Below are positions 27,333-38,395 of a stretch of 64,000 nucleotides of DNA, piece after piece; position 1 is the stretch's first letter, and the number at the start of each line of letters is the position of its first letter. The position numbers and the translations under genes were made by a program. The notes below the pieces were generated by a model. That model was not told where the DNA came from. It saw only the letters and a program-made list of their open reading frames with translations, and searched no databases. This DNA comes from JASHPR01 sp963844655. GTDB lineage: Bacteria > Actinomycetota > Actinomycetes > Streptosporangiales > Streptosporangiaceae. The stretch spans positions 558,001 through 622,000 of the forward strand of contig CAWJPA010000004.1 of the NCBI GenBank assembly GCA_963844655.1, read 5' to 3'.

Positions 27333-27361
27333 AGGCTACCCACGCTTGACGCGAGCGTCAA
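27333..27361 (-). promoter_or_regulatory. Strong sigma-70-type promoter for the str operon
   Basis: On the minus strand TTGACG (27361-27356), a 17-nt spacer and TAGCCT (27338-27333): near-consensus for an actinobacterial housekeeping sigma factor. The -35 is half of a perfect palindrome, TTGACGC-GA-GCGTCAA on the plus strand at 27346-27361, which could also be an operator. Confidence 0.75.
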
Positions 27362-27585
27362 AGCGAACCGGAAACCCGTGCCCTTTGCGTTACCAATTCT
27401 ATCTGACTCGAACTGCGCCCAGGTTCCTTTTATTCCACCGCACGTCACCCGCGGCTCCCCGGCCGGCCGCACGCCCGCCCGCGGCGCCCTACGCCGACGG
27501 ATCGCACCGGCCCGATCGTGGATGTACCGCTGCGGTCGCTGGGGCGACCCTATCGGCACATCCACGGCGCCCGGGCCCGGACATG

Positions 27586-27626
27586 CCGCGGGGCGCCCCG
27601 ACATCACCTGTCGGGGCGCCCCGCGG
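27586..27626 (-). terminator. rpoC terminator hairpin
   Basis: A perfect 18-bp stem, 27586-27603 with 27609-27626, around a 5-nt loop, starting 12 nt after the rpoC stop. Each arm itself contains GGGGCGCCCC, a self-complementary core. Very GC-rich with no U-tract. Confidence 0.85.
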
Positions 27627-27637
27627 GCGAGACTGCG

Positions 27638-31522
<3,885 letters not shown>

Positions 31523-31549
31523 GTGTTTTGTCCCCTGGGGTAGTTCGGA

Positions 31550-34500
31550 TCAGACCTCTTCAACGCTGCTCGGCTCACGCCGGGACAGGTCGATGCCAAG
31601 TTCCTCCGCGGCGCGGAAGACATCCTCGTCGGTTTCGCGCATCTCGATCGCCGCTCCGTCGCTCGAGAGCACCTCCACGTTCAGGCAGAGCGACTGCATC
31701 TCCTTGATCAGCACCTTGAACGACTCAGGGATGCCGGGCTCGGGGATGTTCTCGCCCTTGACGATCGCCTCGTAGACCTTGACCCTTCCGAGAATGTCGT
31801 CGGACTTGATGGTCAGCAGTTCCTGCAGTGCGTACGCGGCGCCGTAGGCCTCCAGCGCCCAAACCTCCATCTCGCCGAATCGCTGGCCGCCGAACTGGGC
31901 CTTACCGCCGAGCGGCTGCTGGGTGATCATTGAGTACGGGCCGGTCGACCGCGCGTGAATCTTGTCGTCGACCAGGTGCAGCAGCTTCAGGATGTAGATG
32001 TAGCCCACCGCGACCGGGTCCTTGAACGGCTCGCCGGTCCGGCCGTCGAACAGCATGGCCTTCCCGCTCGCGCCGACCAGCCGGTCGCCGTCCCGGTTCG
32101 GCAGCACGCTGCCGAGCAGGCCGGTGATCTCCTCCTCCTTGGCCCCGTCGAAGACCGGCGTGGCCACCTTCGTGCCCGGACCGGCCTCCCCGGCACCGAT
32201 CTGGCGCAGCCGCTCCCGCCAGTCGCCGCTGCCGTCCACGTCGTCGATGTTCCAGCCCGAGTTGGCCACCCAGCCGAGGTGGGTCTCGAGGACCTGGCCG
32301 ACGTTCATCCGGCCGGGCACACCGAGCGGGTTCAGCACGATGTCGACCGGCGTGCCGTCCTGCAGGAACGGCATGTCTTCCACGGCGAGAATCTTGGCGA
32401 TGACGCCCTTGTTGCCGTGGCGGCCGGCCAGCTTGTCGCCGTCGGTGATCTTCCGCTTGGCCGCGACGTAGACGCGGACCAGCTCGTTCACGCCGGGCGG
32501 CAGCTCGTCGCCGTCCTCCCTGGTGAACACCCGGACGCCGATGACTTTCCCCGACTCACCGTGCGGCACCTTCAGCGAGGTGTCGCGGACCTCACGGGCC
32601 TTCTCGCCGAAGATCGCGCGCAGCAGCCGCTCCTCCGGGGTCAGCTCGGTCTCGCCCTTGGGCGTGACCTTCCCGACCAGGATGTCGCCCGTGGTGACCT
32701 CGGCGCCGATCCGGATGATGCCGCGGTCGTCCAGGTCGGCCAGCACGTCCTCGGAGACGTTCGGGATGTCCCTGGTGATCTCCTCCGGGCCGAGCTTGGT
32801 GTCCCGCGCGTCGACCTCGTGCTCCTCGATGTGGATCGAGGACAGCACGTCGTCCTGGACCAGGCGCTGCGACAGGATGATCGCGTCCTCGTAGTTGTGG
32901 CCCTCCCACGGCATGAACGCGACCAGGAGGTTCCGGCCGAGCGCCATCTCACCGTGGTCGGTGCACGGGCCGTCCGCGATCACCTGGCCGGCCTCGACCC
33001 GCTGGCCCTCGTCGACCACTGGCTTCTGGTTGAAGCAGGTGCCCTGGTTGGACCGGCGGAACTTGGACACCAGGTACGTGGTCCGCGTGCCGTCGTCGTT
33101 CGCCACCGCGATGAAGTCGGCGCTGGCCTGCTCCACCACGCCGCCCTGCTCCGCCACGATGACGTCGCCCGCGTCGGTCGCGGCCCGGTACTCCATGCCG
33201 GTGCCGACCAGCGGCGCCTCGCTGCGCAGCAGCGGGACCGACTGACGCTGCATGTTGGACCCCATCAGGGCCCGGTTCGCGTCGTCGTGCTCGAGGAACG
33301 GGATCATCGCGGTCGCCACCGACACCATCTGCCGCGGCGAGACGTCCATGTAGTCCACGTCGTCCGGGCTGATGTAGTCGACCTCGCCGCCCTTGCGGCG
33401 GACCAGCACGCGGGTCCCGCTGAAGCTGCCGTCGCTCTCGATGGGCTCGTTGGCCTGCGCAATGACGTGCCTGTCCTCCTCGTCGGCGGTCAGGTAGTCG
33501 ATCTGGCTGGAGACCTTGCCGTTCTTCACCTTGCGGTACGGCGTCTCCACGAAGCCGAACGCGTTGACCCGCCCGTAGGAGGAGAGCGAGCCGATCAGCC
33601 CGATGTTCGGGCCTTCCGGCGTCTCGATCGGGCACATCCGGCCGTAGTGGCTCGGGTGCACGTCCCTGACCTCGAAACCGGCCCGCTCCCGGGACAGGCC
33701 GCCCGGGCCGAGCGCGGACAGGCGGCGCTTGTGCGTAAGCCCGGCCAGCGGGTTGGTCTGATCCATGAACTGCGACAGCTGGCTGGTGCCGAAGAACTCC
33801 TTGATGGAGGCCACCACCGGCCTGATGTTGATCAGCGTCTGCGGCGTGATCGCCTCGACGTCCTGGGTGGTCATCCGCTCCCTGACCACGCGCTCCATCC
33901 GGGCCAGGCCCAGGCGGACCTGGTTCTGGATCAGCTCGCCGACGGTGCGCAGCCTGCGGTTGCCGAAGTGGTCGATGTCGTCGGTCTCGACCGGCACCAG
34001 GCCGGACGGCGACTTCATCTCCTCCTCGCCGGTGTGCAGCCGGACCAGGTACTCGATCGTGGCGACGATGTCGTCCTCGGTCAGCGTGCCCTGGCTGATC
34101 GGCAGCGAGAGGCCCAGCTTCTTGTTGACCTTGTACCGGCCGACCTTGGCCAGGTCGTACCGCTTCGGGTTGAAGTACAGGTTCTCCAGCAGCGCCTGGG
34201 CCGACTCACGGGTCGGCGGCTCGCCCGGCCGCAGCTTGCGGTAGATGTCGAGCAGCGCGTCGTCCTGGCCGGTGGTGTGGTCCTTCTCCAGCGTGGCCCG
34301 CATCGACTCGAACTGGCCGAACCGGTCCAGGATCTTGGCCTCGTCCCAGCCGAGCGCCTTGAGCAGTACGGTGACGCCCTGCTTGCGCTTCCGGTCGATC
34401 CTGACCCCGACGCTGTCGCGCTTGTCGATCTCGAACTCCAGCCAGGCGCCCCGGGACGGGATCACCTTGCAGCTGTAGATGTCCTTGTCGGAGGTCTTGT

Positions 34501-35023
34501 CGACCTGACGGTCGAAGTACACCCCCGGCGAGCGGACGAGCTGGGACACCACGACACGCTCGGTGCCGTTGATGATGAACGTGCCCTTGGGCGACATCAG
34601 CGGGAAGTCACCCATGAACACGGTCTGGCTCTTGATCTCGCCCGTGCTGTTGTTGATGAACTCCGCCGTGACGAACATGGGGGCGGAGTAGGTCATGTCC
34701 TTCTCCTTGCACTCCTCGGCGGAGTACTTCGGAGGCTCGAACCGGTGGTCACGGAACGAGAGCGACATGGTCCCGGTGAAGTCCTCGATCGGGCTGATCT
34801 CCTCGAAGATCTCCTCGAGGCCGGACTGTTCTGGCAGGTCCTTCAGGCCGGTCTTCTTCTCCGCGTCGAGCCGGTCCCGCCAGCGCTCGTTGCCGAGCAG
34901 CCAGTCGAACGAGTCCGTCTGCAGGGCAAGGAGGCTGGGGACTTCAAGTGGTTCGTTGATGCGGGCGAAGGAAACGCGACGTGGACCAAGAGAGGTGGCT
35001 GAGGCGCTGCGCGAGGCTGCCAA
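31550..35023 (-). CDS. rpoB: DNA-directed RNA polymerase subunit beta
   Basis: 1157-residue subunit. Starts at TTG 35023 with AAGGA about 8 nt upstream; the next residues MAASRSASATSLGPRRVSFA match the usual actinobacterial N-terminus. The rifampicin pocket has GTSQLSQFMDQTNPLAGL then THKRRLSALGPGGL. Contact residues (E. coli Gln513, Phe514, Asp516, His526, Ser531) are wild type; Thr at 518 and Ala at 522 differ from E. coli. The C-terminal MEVWALEAYGAAYALQELLT is complete. Own promoter in the 435-nt gap upstream. Confidence 0.99.
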   Translation of the reverse strand: MAASRSASATSLGPRRVSFARINEPLEVPSLLALQTDSFDWLLGNERWRDRLDAEKKTGLKDLPEQSGLEEIFEEISPIEDFTGTMSLSFRDHRFEPPKYSAEECKEKDMTYSAPMFVTAEFINNSTGEIKSQTVFMGDFPLMSPKGTFIINGTERVVVSQLVRSPGVYFDRQVDKTSDKDIYSCKVIPSRGAWLEFEIDKRDSVGVRIDRKRKQGVTVLLKALGWDEAKILDRFGQFESMRATLEKDHTTGQDDALLDIYRKLRPGEPPTRESAQALLENLYFNPKRYDLAKVGRYKVNKKLGLSLPISQGTLTEDDIVATIEYLVRLHTGEEEMKSPSGLVPVETDDIDHFGNRRLRTVGELIQNQVRLGLARMERVVRERMTTQDVEAITPQTLINIRPVVASIKEFFGTSQLSQFMDQTNPLAGLTHKRRLSALGPGGLSRERAGFEVRDVHPSHYGRMCPIETPEGPNIGLIGSLSSYGRVNAFGFVETPYRKVKNGKVSSQIDYLTADEEDRHVIAQANEPIESDGSFSGTRVLVRRKGGEVDYISPDDVDYMDVSPRQMVSVATAMIPFLEHDDANRALMGSNMQRQSVPLLRSEAPLVGTGMEYRAATDAGDVIVAEQGGVVEQASADFIAVANDDGTRTTYLVSKFRRSNQGTCFNQKPVVDEGQRVEAGQVIADGPCTDHGEMALGRNLLVAFMPWEGHNYEDAIILSQRLVQDDVLSSIHIEEHEVDARDTKLGPEEITRDIPNVSEDVLADLDDRGIIRIGAEVTTGDILVGKVTPKGETELTPEERLLRAIFGEKAREVRDTSLKVPHGESGKVIGVRVFTREDGDELPPGVNELVRVYVAAKRKITDGDKLAGRHGNKGVIAKILAVEDMPFLQDGTPVDIVLNPLGVPGRMNVGQVLETHLGWVANSGWNIDDVDGSGDWRERLRQIGAGEAGPGTKVATPVFDGAKEEEITGLLGSVLPNRDGDRLVGASGKAMLFDGRTGEPFKDPVAVGYIYILKLLHLVDDKIHARSTGPYSMITQQPLGGKAQFGGQRFGEMEVWALEAYGAAYALQELLTIKSDDILGRVKVYEAIVKGENIPEPGIPESFKVLIKEMQSLCLNVEVLSSDGAAIEMRETDEDVFRAAEELGIDLSRREPSSVEEV

Positions 35024-35138
35024 CAGGGGTCCTTCCGAACTGGTGACGGACGAAGCGCGCGCACGTCAAACGCCCTGCGGACACGCCGCGAGCGGTAATC
35101 ATGGAGGCCGAGGACGTCACAGTGCAGCGCAAATTAGC

Positions 35139-35168
35139 AGTGTAGTCCACGGACACACCGCTGGTCAA
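35139..35168 (-). promoter_or_regulatory. Candidate rpoBC promoter
   Basis: On the minus strand TTGACC (35168-35163), an 18-nt spacer and TACACT (35144-35139), close to the housekeeping consensus. Leader to the TTG start is about 110 nt. Other TTGACG hexamers at 35079-35084 and 35225-35230 lack a good -10. Confidence 0.65.
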
Positions 35169-35330
35169 CTGTACGCCTCTATGAGTTTCACAGTTGCAAC
35201 GCAGCATTGCTCCTCCGCCGCAAAACGTCAAGCCCAGGAGCCCCTGTGTCGGCCTCGGAGGGTACGTGACTAACGTCACAGACCGGTAAAGGTTTCGCGT
35301 CCATCTGGCGGGGGTATCACGGTTTTTCTG

Positions 35331-35406
35331 CTGGTAACGGGGGTCCGGCCGGGCCCGCAGCGGCGTTCAGCCGCGGACGGGCCCCCGGACAGCAGACCCC
35401 CACCAG
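35331..35406 (-). terminator. Compound hairpin downstream of rplL, sharing its tip with the tuf terminator
   Basis: Nested stems: CTGGT 35331-35335 with ACCAG 35402-35406; GGGGG 35339-35343 with CCCCC 35397-35401; TCCGG 35344-35348 with CCGGA 35385-35389; GGGCCCG 35351-35357 with CGGGCCC 35378-35384; GCGGC 35360-35364 with GCCGC 35370-35374; loop GTTCA. The tip 35359-35381 equals 22681-22703 base for base. Confidence 0.75.
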
Positions 35407-35410
35407 CATG

Positions 35411-35451
35411 CAGCAGCCGCACCCCCGCGAGGGCGGGCGGCGCGGCTGCTG
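35411..35451 (-). terminator. First hairpin after the rplL stop (possible attenuator)
   Basis: CAGCAGCCGC 35411-35420 pairs with GCGGCTGCTG 35442-35451, beginning 7 nt past the rplL stop. The loop of 21 nt is GC-rich and can form an inner stem. Followed at once by the larger compound hairpin, so this is a double barrier between rplJL and rpoBC. Confidence 0.6.
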
Positions 35452-35458
35452 AGCCTGC

Positions 35459-35848
35459 TTACTTGACCGTGACCGTGGCGCCGGCGCCCTCCAGGGCGGC
35501 CTTCGCCTTCTCCGCGGACTCCTTGTTCACATGCTCGAGTACCGGCTTGGGCGCGCCGTCCACCAGGTCCTTGGCCTCCTTGAGGCCGAGGCTGGTCAGG
35601 GTCCTGACCTCCTTGATGACCTGGATCTTCTTGTCGCCCGCGGCCTCGAGAATGACGTCGAACTCGTCCTTCTCCTCGACCTCTTCTGCGCCGCCGCCCG
35701 CGCCGGCCTGGGCCGGGCCGGCCACGGCCACCGGGGCCGCGGCCTTGACGTCGAACGTCTCCTCGAACTGCTTCACGAACTCAGAGAGCTCGAGCAGCGT
35801 CATCTCCTTGAACGCGTCGAGCAGGTTGTCGGTGCTGAGCTTCGCCAT
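35459..35848 (-). CDS. rplL: 50S ribosomal protein L7/L12
   Basis: 129-residue stalk protein that recruits translational GTPases. N-terminal dimerisation domain LLDAFKEMTLLELSEFVKQF, Ala/Gly hinge, and C-terminal domain KIQVIKEVRTLTSLGLKEAK. ATG at 35848. 103 nt after rplJ; followed by two hairpins. Confidence 0.98.
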   Translation of the reverse strand: MAKLSTDNLLDAFKEMTLLELSEFVKQFEETFDVKAAAPVAVAGPAQAGAGGGAEEVEEKDEFDVILEAAGDKKIQVIKEVRTLTSLGLKEAKDLVDGAPKPVLEHVNKESAEKAKAALEGAGATVTVK

Positions 35849-35951
35849 CGTGGTCTTTCCTCGTTCCTGGTTTCTTCTTCGTAGTGCAGGCGACCCGCGC
35901 CACCCGCGTGGTTCTTTGGCTGGTTACGCCAGGTTCACCGCGGCGACCCGG

Positions 35952-36644
35952 TCATCCGCCCTGCTCGTCCTGGCCGTCGGCCGCATCGCCGGCCTCCTGG
36001 CCGGAGCCGCCCTCGGCCGGGGTGACGTCCTGGGTCTCGGTGACGTCCTGGGTCTCGGTGACGTCCTGGGTCTCGGTGACGTCCTGGGTCTCGGTGACGG
36101 CAGAGCCCTCGGCACCGCCGGGCGCCTCGGCGGCCTGCTTCTGCTCCAGCGCCGCGAGCAGCCTGGCCATCTGGGTAGGCAGCGCCGCGAACGTGGCCGC
36201 CGCACCGGACATCGACGCCTTCATCGCCCCGGCCAGCTTGGCCAGCAGCACCTCGCGCGGCTCCAGGTCGGCCAGCTTGACGATCTCGCCCGGGGTCATC
36301 ACCTTGCCGTCGAGGATCCCGCCCTTGATCACCAGGAACGGGTTCGCCCGGGAAAAGTCACGCAGCCCCTTGGCCGCCTCGACGATGTCGCCTTGCACGA
36401 ACGCGATCGCCGACGGGCCGATGAGCATGTCGGTCAGCTCCTGGTCCACGCCCGCGTCACTGGCAGCGATCTTGGTGAGCGTGTTCTTCACCACCGCGAA
36501 CGTGGCGTGCTCCCCGAGCGACCTGCGCAGCTCGCCCAGCTGGGCCACGGAAAGACCGCGGTACTCGGTCAGCACCGCACCCGACGAGCTCTGGAAGCGC
36601 TCGGTCAGGTCGGCGACCGCGGCCACCTTATCCGCCCTCGCCAT
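35952..36644 (-). CDS. rplJ: 50S ribosomal protein L10 with repeat-built C-terminus
   Basis: 230-residue stalk base protein. Start ATG 36644 (MARADKVAAVADLTERFQSS) with AAGGAG 10 nt upstream; the longer frame runs into the leader RNA. Residues about 1-180 are the normal L10 fold and L12-binding helix. The tail contains four exact copies of Val-Thr-Glu-Thr-Gln-Asp from an 18-bp tandem repeat, then an acidic Gly-rich end. In many bacteria L10(L12) represses this operon through a leader RNA. Confidence 0.97.
   Translation of the reverse strand: MARADKVAAVADLTERFQSSSGAVLTEYRGLSVAQLGELRRSLGEHATFAVVKNTLTKIAASDAGVDQELTDMLIGPSAIAFVQGDIVEAAKGLRDFSRANPFLVIKGGILDGKVMTPGEIVKLADLEPREVLLAKLAGAMKASMSGAAATFAALPTQMARLLAALEQKQAAEAPGGAEGSAVTETQDVTETQDVTETQDVTETQDVTPAEGGSGQEAGDAADGQDEQGG
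36021..36092 (-). repeat. 18-bp minisatellite (4 perfect copies) inside rplJ
   Basis: GGTGACGTCCTGGGTCTC occurs at 36021-36038, 36039-36056, 36057-36074 and 36075-36092 without a single mismatch, followed by a partial unit. Each unit is in frame and encodes six residues. Perfect identity at third positions shows recent expansion by slippage or recombination. Confidence 0.95.
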
Positions 36645-36876
36645 GGGCCTCCCTCTCCTTCTGGTCGGCCCCGTGTGGCGGGGCACCGGCTGTATCTGAC
36701 GCCGGCGAAGGCCCTGAACATGCGAACGCCCCGGGCGCAGGCGCACCGGGGCACGAGCCACGATCCAGCGGTCAGCACCGGATCCAGCGGCCGAACTCAA
36801 GTCACCTGCGCGGGCCGCCCGCTTGCACGGGGCCTTCGGTCACCGTGTGCACGGTGACGACCGACGGTCTTTGGCA
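36645..36876 (-). promoter_or_regulatory. rplJL leader RNA, possible L10 autoregulatory leader
   Basis: About 232 nt of untranslated RNA between the likely start site and the rplJ ATG. L10-type leaders, in which the L10-L12 complex binds and shuts down rplJL, are widespread. Stems such as GCCCCGG.../...CCGGGGC near 36730-36755 are present, but I could not match the conserved L10-leader core base for base, so this is by position mainly. Confidence 0.4.
36839..36858. promoter_or_regulatory. 9-2-9 palindrome near the rplJ start site
   Basis: GTCACCGTG (36839-36847), TG, CACGGTGAC (36850-36858). Perfect 9-bp arms placed about 20-40 nt downstream of the candidate rplJ -10. Could be an operator or the first leader hairpin. 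Confidence 0.5.
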
Positions 36877-36882
36877 GCGGCC

Positions 36883-36912
36883 AGAATACGCGGCTCCCGC
36901 CCCCGCCGCCAA
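36883..36912 (-). promoter_or_regulatory. Candidate rplJL promoter
   Basis: On the minus strand TTGGCG (36912-36907), an 18-nt spacer and TATTCT (36888-36883). It lies just downstream of the rplA terminator, as expected for an independent rplJL unit. Confidence 0.6.
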
Positions 36913-36945
36913 ATCGGTCACCTATCCGCGAGCGCCCGGCCCCAG

Positions 36946-36980
36946 CCCCAGGCCCCAGGCCCCAGGCCTCAGGCCTCAGG
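36946..36980. repeat. Five 7-bp tandem units next to the rplA terminator
   Basis: CCCCAGG three times (36946-36966) and CCTCAGG twice (36967-36980), abutting the terminator hairpin. It lies upstream of the rplJ -35. No role is evident. Confidence 0.85.
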
Positions 36981-36986
36981 CCGATT

Positions 36987-37046
36987 AATAGTGTGAACGG
37001 CACTTAAGTGCTGCTGGTACAGCAGCCAAGTGCCGTTCACACTATT
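36987..37046 (-). terminator. rplA terminator: 19-bp perfect hairpin
   Basis: AATAGTGTGAACGGCACTT (36987-37005) pairs perfectly with 37028-37046; an inner stem GCTGCTG 37010-37016 with CAGCAGC 37020-37026 caps it. Starts 54 nt after the rplA stop. Its AT-rich base contrasts with the GC-rich surroundings, and it ends the secE-nusG-rplK-rplA unit. Confidence 0.85.
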
Positions 37047-37100
37047 GGCGGATGCTGCGACGAGGGCGGCGGGCGGGTCGCTGTGCTGAGACCGGGACCG

Positions 37101-37823
37101 TCAGCTGGCGGCGGCGTCGGCGAGTTCGTCGGCCATCCCGCGGGAGATGCTCGGGTCGACCGGGATCCCCGGGCCCATCGAGGTGGTGATGGTGACCTTC
37201 CTCACGTACCGGCCCTTGGCCGCGGCGGGCTTGAGCCTGATTACCTCATCGAACGCGGCGGCGTAGTTCTCCACCAGCGCCCGGTCGGTGAACGAGCCCT
37301 TGCCGATCACGAAGTGCAGGTTGCCGTGCCGGTCCACCCGGAACTCGATCTTCCCGCCCTTGATCTCGCTGACCGCCTTGCCGACGTCGGCGGTCACCGT
37401 GCCGGTCTTGGGGTTGGGCATGAGCCCGCGGGGGCCGAGGACGCGGCCGAGCCGGCCCACCTTGCCCATCATGTCCGGCGTGGCCACCACCGCGTCGAAG
37501 TCGAGGAAGCCGCCCTGGATCCGCTCGATCAGGTCGTCGGCGCCGACGTAATCCGCGCCGGCCGCCTCGGCCTCGGCCGCGCGGTCACCGGTGGCGAACA
37601 CCAGGACGCGCGCGGTCTTGCCGGTGCCGTTCGGCAGGTTGACGGTCCCGCGGACCATCTGGTCGGCCTTGCGCGGGTCCACGCCCAGCCGCAACGCCAC
37701 CTCGACCGTCGGGTCGAACTTGGTGGTCGAGGTCTTCCTGGCCAGCGCCACCGCTTCGGCCGGGGTGTACAGCCGGTCCTCAATGAGCTCGTCGGCCTTG
37801 CGGTAAGCCTTGCTGCGCTGCAT
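37101..37823 (-). CDS. rplA: 50S ribosomal protein L1
   Basis: 240-residue L1 stalk protein. MQRSKAYRKADELIEDRLYT, GPRGLMPNPKTGTVTADVGK and SMGPGIPVDPS near the end. Normal length. Often a translational repressor of its own rplKA mRNA. ATG at 37823, 81 nt after rplK. Confidence 0.98.
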   Translation of the reverse strand: MQRSKAYRKADELIEDRLYTPAEAVALARKTSTTKFDPTVEVALRLGVDPRKADQMVRGTVNLPNGTGKTARVLVFATGDRAAEAEAAGADYVGADDLIERIQGGFLDFDAVVATPDMMGKVGRLGRVLGPRGLMPNPKTGTVTADVGKAVSEIKGGKIEFRVDRHGNLHFVIGKGSFTDRALVENYAAAFDEVIRLKPAAAKGRYVRKVTITTSMGPGIPVDPSISRGMADELADAAAS

Positions 37824-37904
37824 GTTGTTTCTCCTTCTTCCTAACCGGAGGTCGTGGTCATCGGGCCAGCGCCTGGCCCTGCCACTGCGATATGCGGCTG
37901 AGGG

Positions 37905-38339
37905 TCAGCCCACCACCGTGATGCCCATGGAGCGGGCGGTCCCGGCGATGATCTTCTCCGCCGCGTCCATCGAGTTGGCGTTCAGATCGGCCATCTTCAC
38001 CTGCGCGATCTCGCGCAGCTGGGCCGTGGTCACGGTGCCCACCTTCGTCTTGTGCGGCTCACCGCTGCCCTTCTCGACTCCCGCGGCCTTCTTGATCAGC
38101 TCGGGCGCCGGCGGCGTCTTGGTGATGAAGGTGAACGACCGGTCCTCGTAGATGGTGATCTCTACGGGGATGATGTTGCCGCGCTGCGACTCGGTGGCGG
38201 CGTTGTACTGCTTGCAGAAGTCCATGATGTTGACGCCGTGCGGGCCGAGAGCCGTGCCCACCGGGGGCGCCGGCGTGGCCGCTCCCGCGTTCAGCTGCAC
38301 CTTGACTACCGCAGCGATCTTCTTCTTCCTCGGAGCCAT
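37905..38339 (-). CDS. rplK: 50S ribosomal protein L11 (Thr at E. coli position 26)
   Basis: 144-residue protein of the GTPase-associated centre, the thiostrepton target with 23S rRNA and the RelA-activation site. The N-terminal proline loop reads ATPAPPVGTALGPHGVNIMD: where E. coli and Streptomyces have PPVGPALGQ, the second conserved Pro (E. coli Pro26) is Thr (codon ACG) and the following Gln is Pro. Otherwise full length and normal (TARSMGITVVG end). It follows nusG by 56 nt. Confidence 0.98.
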   Translation of the reverse strand: MAPRKKKIAAVVKVQLNAGAATPAPPVGTALGPHGVNIMDFCKQYNAATESQRGNIIPVEITIYEDRSFTFITKTPPAPELIKKAAGVEKGSGEPHKTKVGTVTTAQLREIAQVKMADLNANSMDAAEKIIAGTARSMGITVVG

Positions 38340-38395
38340 GTTCTTCGGGATCCTTACCTGACTGGCTGGTCTGGCTGTTTCGTGTTCGGCTTGGC

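Larger units (their letters stand above)
26999..27637 (-). other. 639-nt gap: rpoC terminator, str promoter and rpsL leader
   Basis: No credible gene. Reading leftward it holds the rpoC terminator (27586-27626), about 220 nt without recognisable signals, the rpsL promoter (27333-27361), and an untranslated leader of about 325 nt. The leader contains several short GC-rich dyads, for example around 27025-27065 (GCGCGCC/GGCGCGC type), but nothing I can tie to a known regulator. Confidence 0.6.
35024..35458 (-). other. 435-nt rplL-rpoB gap: attenuators and rpoB promoter
   Basis: No gene. In transcription order it holds two hairpins after rplL (35411-35451 and 35331-35406), a GTGAC-taac-GTCAC dyad near 35265-35280, the rpoB promoter (35139-35168) and a leader of about 110 nt. 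The arrangement suits partial read-through from rplJL plus a dedicated rpoBC promoter. Confidence 0.6.

Noticed and set aside
26999..27607. Upstream extension of rpsL to a 327-residue protein
   Set aside because: The extra residues lie in the leader RNA and promoter, are unconserved, and the TTG at 26998 gives the exact standard S12 length.
33690..33785. RpoB Thr518 and Ala522 (E. coli numbering) as rifampicin resistance
   Set aside because: The direct contact residues Gln513, Phe514, Asp516, His526 and Ser531 are all wild type, and these neighbours vary among sensitive actinobacteria.
36021..36092. Tandem repeat as a CRISPR array
   Set aside because: Units are contiguous with no spacers, in frame inside rplJ, and no cas gene is near.
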